A DNA stretch of 64,000 nt. Origin: Heterobilharzia americana. Lineage: Eukaryota; Platyhelminthes; Trematoda; Strigeidida; Schistosomatidae. The DNA lies in assembly GCA_944470555.2 (NCBI GenBank), contig OX104127.1:130015113-130079112 (forward strand), written 5' to 3'. The notes below the pieces were generated by a model. The model made no database searches. It was not told the origin of the DNA and saw only the letters and a list, made by a program, of their open reading frames with translations. The translations under genes and the position numbers were made by a program. Shown piece after piece: positions 37,801 through 50,600 of the stretch (within the stretch, counting starts at the first letter, position 1; every line of letters begins with the position of its first letter).

Positions 37801-40800
37801 CTTCATTTCATATGCTATTACAACTCCACTCAAGAAATTCGTATATGAATTAAACAGAGTGTCGTCATTTAATAGACAAACATAATTCAGGTTTTCCACT
37901 CTATTCAAAGAAAACTTTTGTTTTTTTTCAGCACACTTTATGGAGCTGCTCAAAGCATACCTCCATCTTTCAAAGCAAATCTAGAACCTTCTACGATTCA
38001 AGTAAATGAAGATGAACCCGTAATTTTCTCCGTACCAGTTGACTGCGGTAATGGGGATCGTGTGGTTGTTGAATGGAAACGTGATGGGCAGGTTGTTAAA
38101 ACAGGTAATTATACATCTATGCTGCATTTTTATTTGCATTTAGTCGGTTTCATCTGTTCTCTGTTTCGGCTGTCAGTAAATATTGCATTTCATGGTTCAA
38201 TTATATTAAAATATCCTAGAAAATGACTGCATTGTAACATCCTTTTTCATGATAATGCCTACTTCAATTCATCCATAGTTATCGAAATATGCAGTGACTC
38301 AAAATGATAATATCCTTTTTCTCCATTTTTACAATTAAACTGACTGAGGATTTGGGTCTAAGAGTTTTCTTATTTTTGTTATTGGGTTACTTTCGGTGGC
38401 TATAGCTTGTGAAGGCTTTAAAAGCAACAGAATAACAGGATACTGTTTTTAAATTATGATATAGGTAAGCTAAAAGTCATCGACATTCAGTTTATGCCGT
38501 TAGATTAGAGAAACTTCCATTTTCCGGTCCATTTGTTAAAAGTTATGAATAAAAGTATGTAGGTTCATATGCAATAGGTTAAAAGTTTCGGTTTCTGTTC
38601 AACTTCACTACAGCCTATTAAAGCTGCACTACACTTTTTTGTTAGAATAAAACTTGAACTAACTACTTATTGAAGGACTTCTCCACACCATTTTACAGTT
38701 AACTATTAAAATATACACTTGGGTGCACTGTGAAAGTAGTGAAAATAATCTCATGGGATATATTTGTTATTTGCAAAGTATCCGACAAAAAGTAAAGAAA
38801 CTCAAGTATTCAGTAATACCTAAGACAGCATCCACCCTTAAATATTGAATTAATGACTAGTAATAAGTGTTACTAATAACCTACCGATATTCCGAAGACA
38901 CTGTGCCACTGAATTACAAGGGAACATAAATCCTCCAACAAAAATGGAAGTCCTGAACGCCATAAAGCTACTGAAATGTGGGAAAGCAGCAGGACCAGAT
39001 GGAATACCGCCAGAAGCACTGAGAACAGACGCAGAAACAACAGCGGACATGCTCACACCACTATTGCAGAAGGTGTGGAAGGAAGAGAAGGTACCTGACG
39101 ATTGGAAGAAGGGTTACCTTGTCAAACTGCCGAAGAAAGGAGACCTGAGTGTTTGCAAGAACTGACACGGAATCACTCTCCTGTCCACCCAATGCAAGCA
39201 AAATATTAAGCCGCATCATCCTGAAGAGGCTTAAAGATACACTGGATTCAAAACTGCGACCGGAACAGGCAGGCAGGCTTCAGGAAGTACAAATCATGTG
39301 CAGACCAAATTGCAACGCTTCGCATCATCATAGAACAGAGCATAGAATGGCAATCAGCTCTCTACCTCAACTTCATCGACTTTGAGAAGGCCTTTGACAG
39401 CGTCGACCGAGAAGTAATTTGGAAACTGCTTCAATACTACGGAGTACCGCAAACCTTTATCCGCCTCATTCAACAACTATATGAAGATGCCACATGCCAA
39501 GTAATCCACAATGGGAAGCTCAGTGATGCTTTCGAAGTGAAGACATGAGTGAAACAAGGTTGCCTACTATCCCCCATGATATTCCTGATTGTGGTCGACT
39601 GGATCATGCAGCAAACAGTAGGCAGCGAGAAGAGGGGGATACACTGGACGACGGAAAAGAACCTAGAAGACTTGGATTTCGCCGATGATGACTTATGCCT
39701 AATGTCACATAAACTTGAAGATCTGCAGGCAAAAACTAACAAGTTGATAGAAGAGGCAGCTAAGACGGGACTTCAAGTGAATATAGAGAAGACAGAAGTG
39801 ATGAAGATACTGCACCACCACCACCAACAACAACAAACTCCAGTCACCATGAACGGGAGAAACTTAAAGGAAGTAACCTCTTTCACTTATCTAGGAAGCA
39901 CTGTTTCAACTACAGGCGGGACGGACGAGGACGTCAAAGTCAGAATCGGAAAAGCAAGACAGGCGTTCATTAGCCTGAAACCAGTGTGTAGATCTTCTGC
40001 ACTGCACTCAGCATGTGGAACAAGATACGGATATTCAACACCAACGTCAAGTCAGTGCTTCTGTATGGCTCAGAGACTTGGCGCGTCACGAAAGGCATTT
40101 CCAATAAACTACAGACATTCATCAACAACTGCTTACGCTGGCTCGCTACTGAAGATCAGATGGCCAGAATAATGAGAATAAGCAACAAGGAACTCTGGGA
40201 ACGAACCGACCAAGAACCTATCACGCAACAAATATGCAGGAAGAAGTGGAGATGGATTGGGCATGCACTGAGAAGGCCGACTGAGGACATCACGCGCCAG
40301 GCCCTCGAGTGGAATCCCCATGGGAAGCGACGAGTTGGGTGTCCGTGGTGAGGGTGACATGGAGGAGGTCGTGCGAGGAGGAAATGAGAGTTTGTGGGCT
40401 GTCGTGGGACCAGGTTCAAAAGATCTCAGAGAACAGAGGTCACTGGAGACGTGCTACTGAAGCCCTATGTTCCACTAGGAACCCATGGGACTAATAATAA
40501 TAATAAATAATTCCGAAGACGTAACTCATCATTGAATCAGAATTAATGTGCTTATTAGCTTTAGTGGGCTTGAAATAATCTTCAAAGTATTTCTTATATT
40601 TTAAGGATCACGAATTACAGGAAGCTTGGAACTGGGTATCGCCAGCCTGAAAATTCATTACGCCCAACCAGCAGATACTGGAGCATATACTTGTCACATT
40701 TCTACGGAGCATGGGTCCTCTGACTGCGGTCCTTCCAACTTGTTATGTGAAGCTACGGGAGGCATAATTGCTGCAAGTCAGCTTCCAGGTGACAAGGAAA

Positions 40801-41601
40801 AGGGTAAGATTACCATCAGTCTATAATAAACTGTAGTTAGAATGTCTAAAACTTAGGTTATAACAAGTAGCCTTCAAAAAATGCCGTCTATATTATGATT
40901 CTCATTTTTTTTAACTAGGCCTTCAAGCCATTGAAGCAATAGAAGCAAATTTACATGCACCACGTGGTACAATCTGGGAAGATGATGGTCCCCATGAAGC
41001 ACCAATAATTATTCAACATCCACAACCTGTTGGTGAGATTGAAGAAGGCACAGTGATTCACTTTGATGTTCAAGTAGAACCTGCAGCTGACCCTTCACTG
41101 ATCGTCGAGTGGTAAGACTTTTTCACTGAATATTTGCCTGAGCCTTATTCACTGGAACAGATTTAATGTCTTGAAATTGAAGCAATGAAGTGAATGTAAC
41201 TGTAGCATAATTATGGAATATTCTGAGCAAAGATAAAGAGACTTTAGGTTAACTGATTAGTTGACGTTCACATTTGAACTGGAAACGTGAAACCTATGGA
41301 AGGAACGCTAGTAAATATGTAGAATCTTGTGCAGTTTTTTACTATGATGTATTCTCAACGTCCACATTTATCTCATTATTATTAGTTGGCATTTAAAATA
41401 AAATATTTACTTTCGTTGGAAGGTTTAAAGGAGGTAAATTATTAACAAGTGGAACACGATTTAAAGTTGCCTATGAAAGAGGATTAGCCACTCTGGATCT
41501 TTTATATACTATTCCTGAGGACAGCGGTGAATATTGGTGTTGTGTGGCGAATAAAGCTGGTCAAATGGAAAGCAATCACGTGCAAGTTCTGTAAGTTTAT
41601 T

Positions 41602-41650
<49 letters not shown>

Positions 41651-44600
41651 TATATTAGATAATCAGTGTGAATGAGAAGTGTTCTTTTGATTTATTGTTC
41701 TAGCTTTGGAGAAAACTGACAGTTTTGACGTGTTTCTATACCTTCACTCGAATAAAGTAGCTTTGATTAGATTGTATATAATCGTGTTTCGATACCTCCA
41801 GTACCTAAAAGTGGTGGTTTTTGTATCCGAGACAAAAACAGAAAACAAGTCTAAGCATGCTTTTATCCTTGATAATATGGAAAACACTCACAAAGTCGCT
41901 TGAAACGTGTGTAATTTGTATGATGGTATCAAGGTGACCCTATAGATCATCCTAACAACTACTAAAACAGTCAATTAGGTTTCTCTATTTTATGAAAAGC
42001 TACTTTTCTGGAAAAAACGGAGACATCTAATTGGAAATCTTTTAGTTGCCAGATATGACGTGAAATCTAATCGCTATTTGCACCACATGCATGGTCTAGA
42101 GCATTATTAGACAATACATAACTCCTAAATCAACTCAAAGTTAGATGAGTGGTTATGCATTAGCAGACTTGCTAGTGAGTGGTATAAATTTTGACATCGT
42201 TTTATACATTTATTTTCATAATCTGTAAGTGTGAGTCCAACTTATTATTATTAGCTTGTCGTTTTGATAACAAACGTCAAACTAAACACAAATTGAAGTC
42301 TATCAACCATTATCTAATGAAGCATTCATAAATCATAAGAATAAGAAAAACGTTTTTCCTTTTCCAGCTATTATTCACATTTAATTTTATAAAACCACTT
42401 TATCTTGTACCACTTCGGTTATCACATGGAAGATTGGCTCTCACATGTAGCTGTGCAATATTTTCTTTTAGACCTCGCACACTTGAATTCTGTTTTCACA
42501 GATACCTAAATAGGATTACAACGTCAACGGAGTGTACCTCTAGAGTATTAAAAAAAATATTCCAAGTTAAATTCTACTTCCAGTTCATAATGGAACTATT
42601 CAATAGGCATCATAAATCTATATTTCACCAAATTATCCAAACTGATATGAATCCAAAATGATTCATAGCCAGTTCTGATGAAAGTCAAGCAAGAGATTGG
42701 AATGCGACTGACTATAACCATGTCAGATTTGATAACATTTTATCGAGATCACATGAATTTCAGTGTAGTGACTATTTCTAAAGAGCATTCCGAATTCTAA
42801 GTTGAAATAAGTGCACATAACGTTTCGTTTACGTGGATTCAGAGATTCTAGTGTTAATCGAATTGAATTAGCTTCCAGTCAAGTCACCTATTAACTCACT
42901 CAAATGATAACACTGTTTAAAAGACAAAAATTTCAGTTAAGCCATCCACTGTATCATGTTTGGTTTAGCTACAATGGTGGATAATAAATATTTCCTTTTC
43001 CTGTCTAACCTTCAATGCCCTAGTTAAAAAGGTGACACAGTATTTCATAGACTGAAAAAATCATCTCAGATATTATTCGATTCTTTCGTGTATTGTCTAC
43101 TACCAATCTACAAGTATACACACAATAGCTATTTCAGCACACACACACAGGTATCTACTATTCGTATTTATCCACTCACATAATTAGTGTATGTTAGGCT
43201 GGAAAGAAAAATTGGTTTACACCGAATCAATAAAAGCATAAATTTGCATCTGTAGAATAGAGACATTTTTTCCTCTACAAAAATGTATCACTCTGATAAT
43301 CAGTCTAAATACAATCCTAGTGTAAGAAGATAAGTGTTAAGTATTGTAAGTGAAACTTTCTCATGAACAATATTCTCAGGAAAATGATTTACAAGTATAG
43401 AACACAGACCAAGACTTCTGCGTTAATCAACTCGGAAGTTACTAATTTTTGGTGAATTATATATCTGAAAATAAATTGCTTGCCCTTGAAGAAAAATTCA
43501 CATTTTCCCACCTTGAACCATGAACAGCAACTATGTAATTTTCAATTTAATCACTGAAACATCTGATCTACATTTCATTGGCGCCTACTCAGAATTGTTT
43601 ACCAATGGAAAGTTACGACTTTTCGAAATATTGCATAAGATATTTTGGGGGAATGAAAAGCTGCGATATATAAAGTTGTTATATAACTGGAAACTAAAAT
43701 ATATTCAAGATTAATAGTCACTTACTTGTAACTGATTTATCATTTCGTTGGATTTGACCTACAACAGAAGTCACCAATTTAGCAGTTGCTCACTACCTTT
43801 TGGTATATATGGTATATTATACATGAGCAAAATAAAAGAAGTAGATATCCAGATTTCAAACTCCAATCAGGTTGAACCTGTACATAACGTCAATTTTCTC
43901 GTTATTTAGAAGAAAAGTAAAGATCTGTACCTTATGTAAAATGTGGTCAAGAGATAAATCGAATAGTTATAGTCATTGAAATGTTCATTTTCATTTATTT
44001 GCGTAGAAAAGATGAATTTTTCAGTAAAGGAACGTTTCCATTCATAGCACAAGGTCAGCTGTTAACCTGAAGAGTATTCTGTAAATTTGATCGTTATTTG
44101 AACTTCCAGTAGCCTTAACTAATAGTTACTGATTCTTTTTTCGATACCGCTTGATATACATAATTTCTAAGTAGTATTCTGCTCATCATCTCACCTGTTC
44201 GAGAAATGTTTATTCGTCATATTACTTATACATATCAGAAAATGGGCAAAACCAGAGAACTGTTACAGGGAATTACTGAACATGTTCAGGAGCTCCGTTA
44301 CATCAATGACTGACTTGCACTTTTGATAACCGTTCACAACAAGAAGAAGCGAATGATGAATAATACATCTGATACATCCTACGTCCAAGACAGTTTTAAT
44401 TCATTGAACAGCCCAACAGAAAGTTACTGGGAAGACAAATTCTTGGGAATTATCAGCTTTGATCAACTCCTAGGCTAAACAGGAACTTTCGTCTACTTAT
44501 AATGAGAGATAAGATAAAACTTGTAACTACATAGTGATATCACCTATAGAAGAGATAATTTACGAATTAGTAAGTATGGGTAGTGTGATACAGGTAGTAC

Positions 44601-47600
44601 AGTTAGTTTGCTTCCTTGTGCTCGGAAATGAAGGAGCTTCTTTGGTCATAGAGCTTCCACTCGACAGCAGCTTTTATTCTTACGCCAATGTTTATAACTG
44701 AATATCTCTCGACAACGTGTTAGATACTGAATATCCGACTGAATAGAAGATTGTACAACGAAGTGTCAAAAAATGGTGTGACTACATGACAAATATCACA
44801 GGTCAGAGGTCAGAGAACACGAAATCACAATTTGTGACAATAATGTTATTATATTTTTACGGAACAAAGAAATTGTGCGATGGAACAGATGTACAGATTG
44901 AACTGTCTTTTAAAGTTTCAACATATCACTTCTGAAGTGTTGTTATGACGTAGTTAATATATTTATGATAAAGATGAGAGTTTTGCATAGCTCCAGTTGA
45001 CACTTTTTACATACCTTTACTACGACTTGATACAGCCATCAGATTCCACCCTTAATGGTCACTCAGTTTCTCTGCAAATAGAAACGGCGATAACAGAACA
45101 GAAGGTATATTTACGAAGTCAACGGCAACGTTAACAAGAATACAAAGCACAAGGTTTATATATTACAATGGCCTAGGCTACTTCCAGGATAACTAGATTT
45201 AAATTCTGTTGATTTTCCATCTCTTAAATCAACCTGATAATTACACGCTGGATTCACGTTTCTTTCCGAAACTGCAAAGTAAAGTGGTCTTTTGAAAATA
45301 GTTTTAGGCATATAAGGGTTCTTATGAAGACTTTATCGATCTTTCTGCAGACTGTAACACCTCTCCCTTGAAATAGGGATTGATAGTACAATGATGTCTT
45401 TTGATTGACCTGTAACGTTTCTCTGGCTCGTAATAAATTGTTCCTTAATACTCTACTGATCAGTCTATGCTGCGGCGTAACCTGAAGTAAGTGAATTGCA
45501 GTATTAAATGAGGAGAATAATTCTGGCACTTTGAAGAAGGGTATTTGATGAACCTTCTTTTCTCCACTTAAAAGAACAAACTGATAAATGTTTCCAAAAA
45601 CATTTCCCATAGCTTTATATGCGGAATTCCAACGTTGTTTGGCACTGGATTTGCAAAAATGCTTGAGGTTTACTCTAACCATGTGTGTGGATTCAGGCGC
45701 TACCATGGTATTTTTAACACTACAATTCTTACATGAATTTTCTAAAATCAATAAACCTAGTTCAGTTAGACTTCTTTGAACAGGCAGTGTTGTCATACGC
45801 TTTTGGTTCTGTTTGTCAACAGAATTCAATTTTTTAGATGAGAGCCTGAGATCTTGTTTCCAGTTTGAGTCAGAGTAATCTAGGTGTACTTGGTCTACAT
45901 GATAAGGTAATCCTCTATGTGATGAATCGCCATAGTTAACACTGCAGTACACTACCGCGATAACTTGCTCCTGACCGTTTTCATTGTTCATTCTTGATTT
46001 ATTTTTCTTTGTGGTGTAAACGTGTGATGGGTACAATTAAGAAAATGCTGTTAAATAAGCTACTTGTGGGTAGCCATCACGATTTACGAAAAATAAAAGA
46101 CCCGTTTGTAACCAAAAATAATACTTCTGGTTTATTACAAATGGTTACACCTGACAACGAAACATTTTAACTTCGCTACAATTTGATTTTAATAAAAAAT
46201 GAAGTGTCATTTCGCCTTATAAATAACTATAATTTCTATATACTTATTCTCAAGGTGCAACGCAAGTGCTTCAGTCATCACACACAGTAATCTCTTACAA
46301 GGAGCTGAAGGTTACCATTTGATAAAGGCAATTGAAGACATTGAGCAGCCGTAAGTGAAAGTCTGTGAAACTCACTTCTGATATTTTTCCTATTCTCTTA
46401 TTACTAATGAGTCACTACCTCGTTTATATTTGAATGATCGAACAAATGTAATGAAGTTAAATTAAAAAGGAAAATAATTGCGAAACTCGAATAATTATTT
46501 TTCAGCAATGAACAGGAATATAATTATTTTGAAGAGGAAGAAGCTGATGCGGCGCCCAATTTTGATGTGAAACCACAAGCTGCTACAATAAGCGAAGGTT
46601 CTCCAGTCAAATTCTTAGTACGTGTCAGCGGTAAACCCACACCACAACTGACATGGTATCTCAACGATGAACCGATTGAACAAGTAGGTATCCTACATAA
46701 TCATTTTATTCGTTCAAGAAATATATATTTTTCATTTGTTTTTTGTATAATGGAGATATTTTCCACTTTTACACTCTACTTATTAACCAGAGGGATGGAT
46801 TGATATTGATGTCGAAAATACACCGTGATATTCAGAAACCAGTGCGCTGATTATTCAGTCTTGTTAACCGACCAAATAATTTCCAATCACTTATATTTTG
46901 TTCCACTAAAAATGCTTTTTGCTCATCTCCCCGTAATTGATCACGTGGCTTCACTAAAGTACAGTTTACTACACAGTTGTTCCTGCTTACTGGAATCGAT
47001 TAAGTGAATTTACCTATACATGAGTGTCTTCCGCTGTTGCACTGATGAGATTGTAGTTCTTTGCATAAGCATAATCTGCTGCGTTTTCAGTTAAGCCTAC
47101 ATGAATTTTAGCAAGCTAGATATAAATGGACTTGATTCAACTCCTTTAGTTATTCATACCTAAAGCAGAATATCTCGAATAGTACTTATGAATCAATAAA
47201 CGCTGTAGTTCAGAATGCGTCAACGTTTGGCTGCCTGCTGAGGATACTCAGTTATCGTTTAAGAACTTTGAAATCCTTCTTTCCTATTTGTTGAACTGTT
47301 ATCAGTAGAAAGCAGGTTGAGAGAAGTCGGAAAAAGTGGACCATTATATTCCATCTCAGTAGATGAGTAACAGCATTCTTGCCACGAGATGCTGTAGGAC
47401 TTGACCCTTCCAGGAGTTCCACCCTATAAAGAAAAAGCTGTCTACTTCATTCATTATAAGAGTATATTTTAATACAATTCCATAGTGGCTGAAAACTCAC
47501 CTTAATAGCTACAGTAATTCTTACTATGCTTTCTAAAGTATGCATTTTTTTAAATGTTTCATTTAAAAACTCAGGATTCAATTACGAAAATCTACAGCGA

Positions 47601-50600
47601 TGGAGCAATTAATTATTTAGAAATGAGTCGTTGTCCCGCTTTACAAGGAAGTAATAAATTACATGTGATTGCACAAAATCAACTAGGCAAAGCTGAAGCA
47701 GAGACTATTCTCACAGTTGTATTGGCAGAAGACTTCAGACCAGATTTGAAACATGTTAAACCAGGTAATGAAACAATTCAACTATTTTAAGTAATAATTA
47801 GTTACAAATACTTTCCATCATTACAAGCTTCGTTAAACATTCCACTATCATTAGAGTTGAGTTGTTCCAGTGATTTAGTTTCTTCTCAAACTGCACGAAA
47901 ATAGATAAACTGGAGGCATATCCTGCTGAACAGTATGATTGATCCTGGTTAAAACTTTTTTAAATCTTCAAAGATAAGTGAGTAACCAAATAAATTGGAA
48001 AAGTTTTTTGAAGTGATTAGTAGGTGGTTAAACATGTAACATTAGATGGGATGAATTAAATAATACAAAAAAGTGATAAATAGTGTCGAAAGATAAAAGT
48101 GATCAGTCTAAGTTTACACTTGGTAGAAATATTTAGACAATAATGCATACTTTCTAGTACAATGAAAAAGAAATCCCTTTTTTTTTTATCTCTAAACTCT
48201 TCATAATTCAAATCACTTCTTGACGTCTTACATCTCTGTTGAAACATTTGTGCAACTATTGAATATTGTATGACCTAGTATACATTAATAATTTTTTCGA
48301 TTTACTTTTTTTTACTATGCATGAATGCCCAGTTTATATTAACAGGTTGGTATTTCTTTTAGCATATGAAATTGAGTAGATTATGCATCACTGACGTGAA
48401 ACTTTCAAAACATTTCTTCTTTAATGTTCATTATCGTCATGATTTTGTTATTAATATAATTACTATAACTACTGGTTTTACAGGAAATAGGAATATTTTA
48501 ATTTTTTAAAAACAACTAAAATAACTAGTAGTTAAATTTAAAGCTGCCTTTTTTTTACCCAAATTTCTTAATCCACTGACATAAAAGTACATTTATTTAT
48601 CACCGTAGTTAAACATCTTTTAGTATCATTACGATGTACATATGGAAGTCATCACATGTTGAAATGCTGTCAATTCTATTTGTAGATATTTTAAAGTATA
48701 TAGTAAAGTGATTATAAGGCTTATTAAAAATATTCAATAATACGGAATGTTGAAGACACCTGATAAAACAAAGGCTGAAATATCCTTGATTAATCCCATG
48801 TTCATGCATTATAAAACTTATTTTAAGGACTGAACCACCTGCATAAAAATACGTTTTTTATATAAGTGATACAGTAATGAAGGAAATCCCGAAAAGGGAT
48901 TTTGCTAAAATAGTGTTCTTTAACACTTAAACTTCGGTTTCATCTCCAAACATTATCTATCAAAGATTAGGAGGTTTCCATTTACCTTTCAAAGTATTTT
49001 TGCTAAATGAAATGCTCTGTCTTGAAGTTGGAACAAACTTCGAAGAAATTAAAATTAACCCCAACTATAAAGAAGAATGTTATGCTAATAACTGCCAGTG
49101 AATGGATTTTTACCGTGCACTTTCTTATTACTTTAAGTCCTATGCTAAACTGTTATTTAATTCAGAAGGGGTTAAAAGTACTTTACTGGTCAAAAGCTCT
49201 GGTAATTAAAAAGGAACACTGTAGAAACCATATGCGTATATAATACCTGAAAGGAAATCATTAAAATTTTCGATACCTCTAAATTATTTTACTTCCCATA
49301 TATATATCCATTAGAAAATCCTTACAAGAAGATGGTCGGCTTGCGCAAAGTTGACTGCTCACCTGAGCTAAACAAAGCTTTGACAAGAAATAAACCATCC
49401 GCTCAAACAATAATGGAGATGGAAAGGGGTAAGTTCCACTAAGATATAGTACAGACCTTATAGTAGTTTTGTTTTGGCTATAGCAATAGAAACTAGCACA
49501 CGCATTTAGCTGAAATCCTTTATGATATTTTCTTAAACCTACTAACAATGATTAACGGTCATTTCTTCATGTCGTTATAATATCAGCTCCATAAAGTAGG
49601 AGTGAATTTAAAGTTTGAAGATTTCCATAGAATAGAGAAACCTGATTGGTTATCTGGGCTGTTAGCTTGCATTTTACTGTCACTTTGTTAAATCGTTAAG
49701 CAAATGTTAAGATTTGTTATCTTAGGATATATTTGGGTTCCTTAAAGTCCGTAAAGCTACTTATTCGACGAAATGTATCCACATTCAGCCTTTGTGTTTG
49801 AAGATTTTAAATAGGAAGAAGCAGACAACGTTATGTAAAAGTGACTTCAAAGGCCAGGACAACACATCCAGAAGTGACCTGTTAAGTTTTCATTTTATGA
49901 ACAAACCACTCTCCCGACTGCAGTAATGAAATCTAATAGGTACTTATTACAATAATTGATCAAATGGTCTCCAGACCTATTTCTTGTTTAAACACATGAA
50001 GCATTGAACTCTGTGGTTTTGTTTAAACTTACTACGCAGCCATTTTTAACAGCTTATTTGCATGTAGAAAGGAAGTTGCAACGAAGTAAAAGCTTTCAAT
50101 TTGTCCCTTCATTTTACCAGGACGTTAAGGTTACTTATCTAACAACCTTTTATTCCTAAATAACATTTGATTACTCATAATCAGGTGAGAAACCACCTTA
50201 TCACTAGGATTCTTGCGATCACCCATCAAAGTTCAGAATCCTGTCATCTCTAAAAATAACTGATTAACATACAAATAAATCTTTCTTGTTTATGTTGAAC
50301 AGAGTAGAAAATTTATAAGCAAAGAAAAATCTTTGCCTACAACAAAGAAAACTAATTTGTTACATGTGTGAAAGTTTCTCATTGGTAACCGGATAGACGT
50401 AACAAGGAAGTAGCTAATATTTACCTATTTCTTTTAGTCAAAATACGGTTACATGCTTACAGCAGTTGTATTTATGAATAAACGTTCAAGGGAATTTGCG
50501 TGTGAAGATAATTGCTCATCACTACGCACAATAACCAGATTATGAATATGATTTCAGAGTAGTTCGTATAATTAAACTGAAATCATTTGGAGTAGTAGGT

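Larger units (their letters stand above)
41591..46254 (+). other. 4.7-kb kettin-like intron
   Basis: Contains the (AT)22 run at its 5' edge and the antisense 245-codon frame near its 3' end; the rest shows nothing recognisable. Confidence 0.65.

Noticed and set aside
39470..40419. Several 60-90 codon minus frames over the LINE copies
   Set aside because: Shadows of the plus-strand reverse transcriptase coding sequence; the same holds over 1-1600 and 36100-37000.
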